Source: Nitrososphaerota archaeon (lineage in GTDB: Archaea; Thermoproteota; Nitrososphaeria; Nitrososphaerales; UBA57). From it: a DNA stretch of 5,684 bases. A program made the translations under genes and the position numbers. Position 1 is the first letter of the stretch; each line of letters opens with the position of its first letter. The notes below the pieces were generated by a model. It ran no database searches, was not told where the DNA came from, and saw only the letters and a program-made list of their open reading frames with translations. The stretch is from NCBI GenBank assembly GCA_016180375.1, contig JACPBJ010000140.1, positions 1-5,684 on the forward strand. Reading direction: 5' to 3'. Below are positions 1 through 5,251 of this stretch, piece by piece.

Positions 1-2
1 AT

Positions 3-521
3 CTTATCTTCAAGCAGTTCTTTCCAAGCAAGCAGGTCACAGAAGTTGGAGATGTTGTAATTATTCCTCTCGGAACTTCAAGGCCCGACAGGGATGATGG
101 AGAAGCTGGTCACAGACAGGTTCTTTGGCTTGAAGAGACGCTGGCAAAATACAAGGATAAGACCAAGATAGTCGCCTTGCACCATCACCTTATCCCTGTC
201 CCAGACACCGGGAGAGATTCGATTCCCATAATTGATGCAGGAGATGTATTAAGAGCTCTACTGAAGGGAGGTGTTGACCTCGTTATGTGCGGCCATCGCC
301 ATAGGCCTTGGAAATGGCATGTCGAGGATTTCACGGTAATCCATGCAGGGACACTTTCCTCGGAGAGGACAAGAGGGTTCTTCTCCAACTCGTACAACAT
401 CGTGGAGCTTAACGGAGGGAAGATGAAGACCTACCTGAAAGTAGTGGGAGGAGCAAAGATGGAGCTTAGCAGAATCGTCAAGGAAGGCTTGATAGGAATG
501 CCAGAAGAGTACGAGTACTGA
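3..521 (+). CDS. Calcineurin-like metallophosphoesterase, C-terminal part (5' end outside the window)
   Basis: The frame is open from the left edge (first full codon at 3) to the TGA at 519-521, giving 172 visible residues. A TTG codon at 177 lies inside the protein and is not the start, because the upstream codons read as good protein that runs straight into the HHH motif. Two C-terminal metal-binding motifs of the family are visible: the His cluster ALHHH at about residues 58-62 and GHRH at about 97-100, followed by a strand ending in HAGT, the usual core end of these enzymes. The N-terminal motifs (DxH, GDxxD, GNHE) must lie upstream. The family hydrolyses phosphomono- or phosphodiesters with a two-metal centre; the substrate cannot be told from this part. 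There is no signal peptide or membrane segment in the visible part. The next gene starts 65 bp downstream on the same strand, so co-transcription is possible. Confidence 0.88.
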   Translation, partial: LIFKQFFPSKQVTEVGDVVIIPLGTSRPDRDDGEAGHRQVLWLEETLAKYKDKTKIVALHHHLIPVPDTGRDSIPIIDAGDVLRALLKGGVDLVMCGHRHRPWKWHVEDFTVIHAGTLSSERTRGFFSNSYNIVELNGGKMKTYLKVVGGAKMELSRIVKEGLIGMPEEYEY

Positions 522-532
522 GCATGAATCAA

Positions 533-579
533 GTATTTTTGTCCGGCTTATTCACCGGAATTTACCCAGTTTGTTAAAC
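533..579 (+). other. Intergenic stretch with T-tract and two small inverted repeats upstream of the cdvA-like gene
   Basis: The 65-bp gap between the phosphoesterase stop and the cdvA-like start holds a five-T tract at 536-540. It is followed by the inverted repeat TCCGG/CCGGA (542-546 and 555-559) and a short GTTT/AAAC inverted repeat (569-572 and 576-579). The T-tract could act as an archaeal transcription terminator for the phosphoesterase. The inverted repeats could be chance or a regulator site. No convincing TATA box is seen at the expected distance from either candidate start of the next gene. Confidence 0.25.
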
Positions 580-586
580 CCTCTGC

Positions 587-1369
587 ATGCCCTTTAATGC
601 ACGAAACCAAATGCCAGACAACGATTCTAACATATTCCAGCGTTTTATGGGCAAGCGTGTCAGGGATGTATACGGAAGGTACATAGGGTTCGTGATAGGT
701 CTGTCAACAGACCCCTTTGGAGAGCTTAGAGCTGTAGGAGTAGATTCGGGAGAAAGAGGGCTAGTCGAATTTCCGGGAGCATGTGTGAGACAAGACGGAG
801 ATTCTCTATTACTCTTGCCTGTATGGAGGGTTGATGCAGACAAGTTCAGACGAGAAACGTTGCTCATCAACAATAGGTCAACAGCCGTGGAAGACCTTCT
901 CAAAGAAGGGGAGATCACCCAAGAGGAGTACCAAGAGTTTCTGAAAGTCTATCAGGGCTACAGGACAAAGCTTGATGATGTCAAGAAGGTAATCGATGAG
1001 AAGCTGAAAAAGAGGAACCAGGAGCTTGATAGAGAAACCAAGGACCTGAAGAGGATGGCTACCAATGTTAAGGTGCAGTTCAAGAGCGCAGAGATAGAAG
1101 CTGAAACTTTCAGAGCTTCTCTGCAATATGTAGCAGTAATGAAAGAACGGATTGACAAAGAGCGAGCAGATATTGCCGCAACTGCTTCTATGCTAGCGGC
1201 TCCTACCCCAACAGCTTCGCAGATGGTTGAAGAGAGTGTTGAGCATCCAGCTATACCAATGGAATCCCCACAGTCTGAAGAGCTAGCGCCGGTTCAAGCA
1301 GTTCAAGTTGACGGATCGGTTCCCACAGAAGCTGGCTGGTTAGCAAGGTTCCTGAAGGGAAGACAGTAA
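587..1369 (+). CDS. cdvA: CdvA-like cell-division protein (PRC-barrel plus coiled coil)
   Basis: The protein has 260 residues. A PRC-barrel-like domain spans about residues 19-88 (FMGKRVRDVYGRYIG, then VGVDSGERG and LLLLPVWRVDADKF). A long charged, heptad-rich coiled coil covers about 98-197. An Ala/Pro/Glu-rich linker follows at about 203-248, and the protein ends in a hydrophobic-basic peptide, GWLARFLKGRQ. This is the layout of CdvA, the archaeal-specific protein that sits at mid-cell and recruits the ESCRT-III homologue CdvB, in Sulfolobus through a short C-terminal ESCRT-III-binding peptide that contacts the CdvB winged helix. Equating the last 11 residues with that peptide is inference. 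ATG 587 gives the longest form. ATG 611 (Met9) is equally possible, since the first eight residues look poorly conserved in character. cdvB and cdvC are not in the window; they are also unlinked to cdvA in known thaumarchaea. A divergent CdvA paralogue is the main alternative. Confidence 0.85.
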   Translation: MPFNARNQMPDNDSNIFQRFMGKRVRDVYGRYIGFVIGLSTDPFGELRAVGVDSGERGLVEFPGACVRQDGDSLLLLPVWRVDADKFRRETLLINNRSTAVEDLLKEGEITQEEYQEFLKVYQGYRTKLDDVKKVIDEKLKKRNQELDRETKDLKRMATNVKVQFKSAEIEAETFRASLQYVAVMKERIDKERADIAATASMLAAPTPTASQMVEESVEHPAIPMESPQSEELAPVQAVQVDGSVPTEAGWLARFLKGRQ

Positions 1370-1371
1370 AT

Positions 1372-1944
1372 CTACTCGTCACGGGAATTGAGCAGTGAAC
1401 GGATTCGCGCACAAGCATCAGAGAGCCCTCTAACTCGTAGAAGGTTTTCTCTCTGGGAAATGTCACGATTCCAAGGCTGATCATAGCATAAAGCAAACTT
1501 CCCTCTACCTGCAATATCAAGCAGGTTCAGAGGAGAATCGTCTATGAACACGTCATAATCTAGATGACCTTTTGTCTGGTCTGGCCCAATTACGACTATT
1601 CTATTCCTCCTGATTTTTTGATTGTCAAGCCAATTTGTTACATTTGTAATGGTCATCGAATTCCTAGCTGTCACTATGTCAACATTTCCAAATTCATGCA
1701 GAAGTTCAACTTTCCTTGAAAGGTTATTCTCAGTAGGAGGCAGTGTTTTCCAGTCTTCCCATGCATCATCAAAGAGAGCCTCCACATCTTTTTCGTCTAT
1801 TCCTCTGTCCCTCCAGAAATTCCACCTGTCTATTTGGTCGTAGGTCAAGTTCATATCGAATCTGTCATTGCATAGTTTCAGCCATGTACGCATCGTGTCT
1901 GCAAGCACGCCATCAATGTCCAGAGCTATTCTTAGAGACCGCAC
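1372..1944 (-). CDS. HAD-superfamily 5'(3')-deoxyribonucleotidase-like phosphatase (NT5C type)
   Basis: The 190-residue protein carries all four HAD motifs: motif I D9-I-D11-G-V near the N-terminus; motif II with T92 in IVTAR; motif III with K125 in the segment PDQTKGHLD; and motif IV F-I-D135-D136-S. A helical cap insert between motifs I and II is rich in Trp, Asp and Asn. Length and motif context fit the NT5C/YqfW-type family, which removes phosphate from (deoxy)nucleoside monophosphates. D9 would be the aspartyl-phosphate nucleophile and D11 the acid/base. The exact substrate is not shown by sequence. The start is GTG at 1944. The nearby ATG at 1946 is out of frame and hits a stop, and no in-frame ATG lies just upstream. 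An AGGT five bases before the GTG could be a weak ribosome binding site. The stop codon is 2 bp from the stop of the convergent cdvA-like gene. Confidence 0.85.
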   Translation of the reverse strand: MRSLRIALDIDGVLADTMRTWLKLCNDRFDMNLTYDQIDRWNFWRDRGIDEKDVEALFDDAWEDWKTLPPTENNLSRKVELLHEFGNVDIVTARNSMTITNVTNWLDNQKIRRNRIVVIGPDQTKGHLDYDVFIDDSPLNLLDIAGRGKFALCYDQPWNRDISQRENLLRVRGLSDACARIRSLLNSRDE

Positions 1945-2134
1945 ATGAAACCTACATCTTATTGTGCTTCTAGCCTATTAAGATAACTTCATAGCGTTCA
2001 GACAACTCTTCAGGACGTAAACGTGGCAAGCCCCTAAATTTGTCAGAGGAACCGCAATTACCTCAGCAACATTGTTTTCTTTTCTTACTCCATGCTACCC
2101 CCCCGACTAGTTTGCACGCAGGGGCGCGCTCTGA
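1945..2134. other. 190-bp intergenic region, no gene seen
   Basis: This region lies between the nucleotidase start and the hydrolase stop, both on the minus strand. On the minus strand a TTAATA (plus 1976-1981) about 34 bp before the GTG is the only TATA-like element for the nucleotidase gene. The plus strand has a pyrimidine tract at about 2071-2088 and a run of seven C at 2098-2104. Neither makes a convincing terminator, box C/D RNA or tRNA. No U-tract is seen in the minus-strand RNA just past the hydrolase stop. Confidence 0.5.
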
Positions 2135-2782
2135 CTATTGCAGATATTTCAGGAACCATTCTTTAGCTAATATAGCAACCTCTTCCAATTTTCCAGGTTC
2201 TTCAAAGAGATGTGTAGCACCAGTAATGATAGCCAGATCCTTTTCGCAACGAATTTCATTGTACGCAAATCTATTCAACTCTATGACCTCTTCATCATGG
2301 CCTCCAACTATCAGTAGTGTTGGTGCCTTGACTTTGGGGAGGTAACGCATCGCTAGATCTGGGCGTCCTCCTCTGGAAACAATTGCCGATAATGCAGAAC
2401 CCATTTCTGCGGCTGCCTGTAATGCCGCTGCAGCGCCTGTGCTCGCCCCGAAATAACCTATTTTCGCACTTCTAGTCTCTGGTTGGTTCAAGAGCCAGTC
2501 TGTCGCTATTGCGAGTCGCTGAGCAAGGAGATTAATATCAAAGCGCGTGTCGTAAACAGAATCCTCCTCTTCCGTAAGCAGATCAAAAAGAAGAGTCCCC
2601 AGTTTAGCATCCCTTAGAATGCGAGCAACAAAATTGTTTCTTGGACTGAATCTGCTACTTCCGCTTCCATGAGCAAAGATTACGACGCCACTGGCTCCTT
2701 TTGGCAAATTTAGTATGCCATCGAGCTGCACCAAATTTATTGGGATTCTGACGTTTTTCCTGTCATCTCCGTTAGTTTTCAT
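2135..2782 (-). CDS. Alpha/beta hydrolase, dienelactone-hydrolase-like
   Basis: From ATG 2782 the protein has 215 residues. The family signature is clear: an oxyanion-hole segment FAHGSGSSR (about 36-44), the nucleophile elbow GYFGASTGAAAA with Ser114, Asp163 in VGGHDEEV and His191 in GATHLFEEPG. These form a complete Ser-Asp-His triad. Segments such as SPRN, LLFDLLTEEE and SRGGRPDL are typical of bacterial and archaeal hydrolases that also occur fused to phosphoribosyltransferase domains; here the domain stands alone. It is probably cytosolic, as there is no signal peptide. Substrate is unknown, with esters or lactones likely. The frame also extends 16 codons upstream to a TTG at 2830. I chose ATG 2782 because the added residues are charged and low in complexity and the family normally begins about ten residues before the first strand. 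A GGAG lies 11 bases before this ATG. Confidence 0.87.
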   Translation of the reverse strand: MKTNGDDRKNVRIPINLVQLDGILNLPKGASGVVIFAHGSGSSRFSPRNNFVARILRDAKLGTLLFDLLTEEEDSVYDTRFDINLLAQRLAIATDWLLNQPETRSAKIGYFGASTGAAAALQAAAEMGSALSAIVSRGGRPDLAMRYLPKVKAPTLLIVGGHDEEVIELNRFAYNEIRCEKDLAIITGATHLFEEPGKLEEVAILAKEWFLKYLQ

Positions 2783-2850
2783 GTATTTGCCTTCTCCATC
2801 GTGACCCGATTTGATGTTTTTGCCTCCCAAATTCTAAATTGTCTCCTGAA

Positions 2851-2858
2851 TAAATTAA
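2851..2858 (-). promoter_or_regulatory. Candidate TATA box for the alpha/beta hydrolase gene
   Basis: On the minus strand the short gap after the dehydrogenase-like gene contains TTAATTTA, centred about 25 bp before the TTG at 2830. That is the archaeal TATA-to-start-site distance, so transcription could begin at or near 2830. This gives either a leaderless TTG start or a leader of about 45 nt before ATG 2782. AT-rich matches of this size occur often by chance. Confidence 0.35.
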
Positions 2859-2865
2859 CAGCAAT

Positions 2866-4152
2866 TCATCCAAGAGGTTTAAACCTGTATATCCTGCCGT
2901 CGAACGAAAGTATGTAGGACTCGCCTTTTTCATCCTCCCCGAACGATGATATACTAAGAGTCGTGCTAGCAATTTCAATATGCTCAGTTATCCTTGCTCC
3001 ATCATAACGCAGAGCCCATACCTTACCGCTGCAATAATCTCCATAAACATAAGCATCATAAAGAAACCTTAGCTTGCTCCCTCTATAGACAAACCCTCCA
3101 GTGATTGAGCAGCCATCGTCATGAGAGTATTCTGCGATCGGCAATTTCAGCTCGGTTCTGTTACAATTTGACACTAATAGAGGAAAGCAGTGCAAACCCT
3201 CCATTATGTTCCAGCCATAATTCCCCCCCTTTTCGATGATGTCAACTTCTTCATAGCCGTCTTGCCCAACATCGCCGGCCCAAAGCAGACCTGTTACTCT
3301 GTCAAATGAAAATCGCCAAGGATTTCTTAACCCATAAGCCCATATCTCTCCTCTAGTACCAGCAACACCGACAAATGGATTGTCACTCGGAATTTTGTAC
3401 CTCCCTTGCCTGCTGGAAGAGCTGACATCAATTCGCAAAATGGAGCCCAAGAGTGTTCCTCTATTCTGCCCATGTCCGTGAGGGTCTCCTGCTGAACCTC
3501 CGTCCCCTAATCCGATGTAGAGATATTTGTCAGGACCGAAGATTATGTTCCCTCCGTTATGGTTAGAGTATGGCTGGGCGACTTCCATTATTACCAGTTC
3601 GCTGCTGGGGTCTGCTTTGTTCGGGTCATTAGTATTTACAGAAAATCTGGATATTATGGAGCGACGCGGAGGTATTGCTGAATAATACACGTAGAAGTAT
3701 CCGTTGTTCTTGTATTCGGGATCAAAAGCAAGACCAAGAAGACCTTCTTCGTTCCCAGCATCGTTGACCTTCTCCGTAATATCTAAGAAGACATCTGCTT
3801 TACTTACATCCTCTTTGTTTGGGAATACAAGCACGATGCCTTGCTGGAGCAAGAGAAAGACGCGATCTGTACCATCGCCTGCATGCGTTAGATAGACCAT
3901 TCTGCTGAAGGATAGATTTGGAAATGCAACCTCTACAGACATCTTTTGCAGAGGCTCGGGGATGATTTCTGGCAAAGGCTGAGCAGGCTTCTCCGGCTCT
4001 GGAATTTCTTTAGTTTCTGGGATTCTTTCCTTTGGTAACTCTTGCGGAGATTGCACTGGCCTTGACAAAAGGAAGAGTCCAGAAGCACCGAAAATCAAGA
4101 CTATTAGCACAAGTAGCAGAGCCCTAGAAGAAACGCTTGCTGGCAATAGCAC
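2866..4152 (-). CDS. Membrane-anchored glucose/sorbosone dehydrogenase-type beta-propeller protein (PQQ-dependent sugar dehydrogenase-like)
   Basis: The protein has 428 residues. A single hydrophobic segment at about 11-30 (ALLLVLIVLIFGASGLFLLS) is an uncleaved signal anchor or signal peptide. A Pro/Glu-rich stalk follows at about 32-68, then a six-bladed propeller domain at about 74-426. Family landmarks include GLLGLAFDP (137-145), SNHNGGNIIFGPDKYLYIGLGDGG (196-219), YGLRNPWRFSFD (273-284), WAGDVGQDGYEEVD (291-304), NYGW (311-314) and the closing GRIYRF. His198 matches the catalytic histidine (His144) of soluble PQQ glucose dehydrogenase, and Arg276 sits where the family has its PQQ-contacting Arg-Asn-Pro. 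The catalytic domain should face outside the cell. Four cysteines (322, 330, 348, 374) could form disulfides there. Sugar oxidation with PQQ is the family role; the actual substrate, and whether the host makes PQQ, cannot be seen. The start is GTG at 4152, with no in-frame ATG nearby. The stop lies 35 bp before the hydrolase frame, so the two may share a transcript. Confidence 0.87.
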   Translation of the reverse strand: MLLPASVSSRALLLVLIVLIFGASGLFLLSRPVQSPQELPKERIPETKEIPEPEKPAQPLPEIIPEPLQKMSVEVAFPNLSFSRMVYLTHAGDGTDRVFLLLQQGIVLVFPNKEDVSKADVFLDITEKVNDAGNEEGLLGLAFDPEYKNNGYFYVYYSAIPPRRSIISRFSVNTNDPNKADPSSELVIMEVAQPYSNHNGGNIIFGPDKYLYIGLGDGGSAGDPHGHGQNRGTLLGSILRIDVSSSSRQGRYKIPSDNPFVGVAGTRGEIWAYGLRNPWRFSFDRVTGLLWAGDVGQDGYEEVDIIEKGGNYGWNIMEGLHCFPLLVSNCNRTELKLPIAEYSHDDGCSITGGFVYRGSKLRFLYDAYVYGDYCSGKVWALRYDGARITEHIEIASTTLSISSFGEDEKGESYILSFDGRIYRFKPLG

Positions 4153-4286
4153 TATAGAAGCATCATTTAGTTATATCATTTCTCCAAATTAATTGAAACG
4201 GCGAGAGCTCTGTTATGTCCATCAAAGCAAAATTATTACGGAGCGACAAAACCATTAATGCAGTTATTAGGTAGATTCACAGAACT
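4153..4286. promoter_or_regulatory. Divergent intergenic region with candidate promoters for both flanking genes
   Basis: The dehydrogenase-like gene leaves to the left and the nuclease-like gene to the right. Toward the left, GATATAAC (plus 4170-4177) is a good TATA-like element but sits only about 21 bp from the GTG. A second element, AATTAATT (4187-4194), is about 38 bp away. Toward the right, AATTATTA (4231-4238), ATTAATG (4254-4260) and TTATTA (4264-4269) are candidates before the TTG start at 4287. The second lies about 31 bp from that TTG, which would suit an mRNA with almost no leader. Which are used cannot be decided from sequence. Confidence 0.35.
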
Positions 4287-4625
4287 TTGACAGACATAGA
4301 AGGTGATATTGAAGTAAGGACTGTTGCTTTCGATGGCAGTCAGTTTATTATCAAAAGTAAACGATGGCTGCACATAATGGACAGGCACCCAGAGCTGCAA
4401 ACAATGCTTGAAGCGATCAAGGCTGCAGCCTCTGCACCAGATGAAGTCTACCTTGACCCTAGAGGGAGCGTGCACCTGATAAAACGTCTGTATAATGCAC
4501 AATCAGATTTTCTTGCCGTAATAGTACGAAAGAAGGGTTCGGAAACCCATTTAATCACCGCATACCTACTAGGCTCTAAGCGAAAGACAAGGGGGTATAG
4601 AAGATTCAGAAAACTACCTTATTAG
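4287..4625 (+). CDS. Small basic nuclease-like protein, candidate toxin partner of the DUF2283 gene
   Basis: The protein has 112 residues with a strongly basic tail (SKRKTRGYRRFRKL). Visible motifs are WLHIMDRHPE (27-36), PDEV (51-54), a strand SDFLAVIVRK (73-82) and LITAYLL (89-95). This order (an H..RHPE helix, a P-D-x-V element, then strands ending in I/V-T-A-Y) is what I associate with small proteins of the barnase/EndoU/colicin/RelE-like (BECR) nuclease type encoded next to DUF2283 genes. The family call is from memory of motifs, so an RNase toxin role is inference. His29, Arg33 and His34 are candidate catalytic residues. The start is TTG 4287: an in-frame stop at 4272-4274 rules out a longer ATG form, and the next ATG (4377) would cut into the RHPE helix. 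The DUF2283 gene follows after 47 bp. If the motif reading is wrong, it is simply an uncharacterised basic protein. Confidence 0.68.
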   Translation: MTDIEGDIEVRTVAFDGSQFIIKSKRWLHIMDRHPELQTMLEAIKAAASAPDEVYLDPRGSVHLIKRLYNAQSDFLAVIVRKKGSETHLITAYLLGSKRKTRGYRRFRKLPY

Positions 4626-4672
4626 ATATTGACCTAAGGGAGGTTCTACAGAAGGTCAGAAAAAGGTACAAC

Positions 4673-4855
4673 ATGCGCCTTCCATCAAAGGTTCTAATGG
4701 TCGACTACGACGATAAGGAGGGAGATTTGTACATAAGGTTCAAGGAAGTTAGACAGCAAGAGGGGCAGCCTACCAAAGATGGTTTAGCAATAGTTTACTA
4801 TGATGATAAGAATCGCATAGTAGCATTGGAAGTTCTAGATATCGCCGAGCTTTGA
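4673..4855 (+). CDS. DUF2283 family protein, candidate antitoxin
   Basis: From ATG 4673 the product has 60 residues and matches the DUF2283 pattern: an N-terminal strand VDYDDKEGDLYIRF (10-23), an acidic/polar loop, and a second half GLAIVYYDDKNRIVALEVLDIAEL (37-60). It is acidic, opposite in charge to the basic upstream product, which suits a direct protein-protein partner. DUF2283 genes recur beside small nuclease-like genes and are often suspected antitoxins, but I know of no proven function. AAGGT five bases before ATG 4673 is a modest ribosome binding site. The same frame stays open upstream to 4601 and encodes protein-like sequence (DIDLREVLQKVRKRY) without ATG, GTG or TTG, so the true start may lie further up. 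A T-rich tract follows the stop. Confidence 0.75.
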   Translation: MRLPSKVLMVDYDDKEGDLYIRFKEVRQQEGQPTKDGLAIVYYDDKNRIVALEVLDIAEL

Positions 4856-4862
4856 ATGAGCC

Positions 4863-4874
4863 TTTGTATTTTTG
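4863..4874 (+). terminator. T-rich tract after the DUF2283 gene
   Basis: TTTGTATTTTTG starts eight bases past the DUF2283 stop codon on the coding strand. Archaeal RNA polymerase terminates at such T-rich tracts without needing a hairpin. It lies just before the 3' end of the convergent SRP RNA gene, so it would keep the cassette transcript from running into the RNA gene as antisense. Confidence 0.45.
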
Positions 4875-4879
4875 TAAAC

Positions 4880-5190
4880 GGCGGCAGCTCTGCCAGGGCT
4901 CACAGACTCGCAAGGCCCTTCTCCATTCCTGCAACGTCATTCACGTAGACGCGACAGCGCGGCTGCCCCACCTTACGGATGCTCCCTCCCGGACCTGTCC
5001 GGTTTTGGCAGTTGAGAACAAACCCCTCCCTTCGGAAGGGCAGTCCCTTGCAACCGCCCGTCGCGGCGTGGAGTCATCCATGCAGGATTGGAAGGTTCCT
5101 AACTCGCCTGCTTTAACTAGCAGGTACTGGCCCCGCGTATAGCCGATTTCGGAACGGGGCACGGCTATCACCCCAGCCCTCCCTGCCGCC
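4880..5190 (-). ncRNA. Archaeal signal recognition particle RNA (7S RNA)
   Basis: This RNA, about 311 nt long, is read on the minus strand. Its ends pair to form the archaeal closing helix 1: GGCGGCAG at the 5' end (5190-5183) pairs with CTGCCGCC at the 3' end (4887-4880), extended by AGGGCT (5180-5175) with AGCCCT (4901-4896). The helix 8 core that binds SRP54 reads AGGTCC-GGGA-GGGAGCA (4996-4980), flanked by CGGA and TCCG. A perfect hairpin CCCTTCCGAAGGG (5040-5028) lies in the helix 6 region. The 5' part has the compact GC-rich hairpins expected of the Alu domain (for example GGGG/CCCC, and CCG-AAAT-CGG at about 5156-5147). SRP RNA scaffolds SRP19 and SRP54 and targets membrane and secreted proteins to the Sec translocon. 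Open reading frames of up to about 96 codons cross this region on both strands but look non-protein-like. End positions are from base pairing and the TATA distance, accurate to a few bases. Confidence 0.88.
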
Positions 5191-5212
5191 AAATTGGAGG
5201 ACTTCTCTTGCT

Positions 5213-5220
5213 GTATATAT
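5213..5220 (-). promoter_or_regulatory. TATA box of the SRP RNA gene
   Basis: The minus strand reads CACATATATACAG. The TATATATA core is centred about 26 bp before 5190, the 5' base predicted independently from helix 1 pairing. That spacing is what archaeal TBP/TFB promoters show, so the two observations support each other. The purines AGCA just upstream could be part of a TFB recognition element, but the match is weak. Confidence 0.72.
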
Positions 5221-5232
5221 GTGCTTGATAAT

Positions 5233-5251
5233 GGTTAGTCCTTTTCTAACC
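5233..5251 (-). repeat. Inverted repeat spanning the stop codon of the secreted-protein gene
   Basis: GGTTAG (5251-5246 on the minus strand) and CTAACC (5238-5233) form a perfect 6-bp stem with a 7-base loop. The TAG stop of the upstream secreted-protein gene lies inside the first arm. The site sits about 13 bp upstream of the SRP RNA TATA box. It might fold at the mRNA 3' end or serve as a regulator site for the RNA promoter. There is no T-tract directly after it on the minus strand, so a simple terminator is not shown. Confidence 0.35.

Noticed and set aside
524..577. 17-codon ATG ORF between the phosphoesterase and the cdvA-like gene
   Set aside because: It is too short and shows no ribosome binding site or recognisable peptide; it overlaps the small inverted repeats.
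2098..2104. Run of seven C in the nucleotidase-hydrolase intergenic region
   Set aside because: A single homopolymer with no partner G-tracts in a quadruplex pattern and no adjacent structure; probably chance, or a spot prone to sequencing error.
1945..2134. Possible box C/D RNA or tRNA in the intergenic region
   Set aside because: CTGA-like boxes occur but no matching C box (RTGATGA) at the right spacing, and no T-loop or acceptor-stem pairing could be found.
2040..2345. 101-codon plus-strand ORF overlapping the hydrolase C-terminus
   Set aside because: It is a shadow of the hydrolase, whose catalytic His and Asp motifs lie on the other strand. Its own product is low in complexity (His/Ser/Leu-rich).
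4236..4502. 88-codon minus-strand ORF opposite the nuclease-like gene
   Set aside because: It has no recognisable motifs, while the plus-strand product has conserved-looking motifs and a partner gene.
4852..5192. ORFs across the SRP RNA (plus 4852-5142 and minus 4941-5192)
   Set aside because: Their composition is not protein-like and the region is fully explained by SRP RNA base pairing, helix 8 and a well-placed TATA box.
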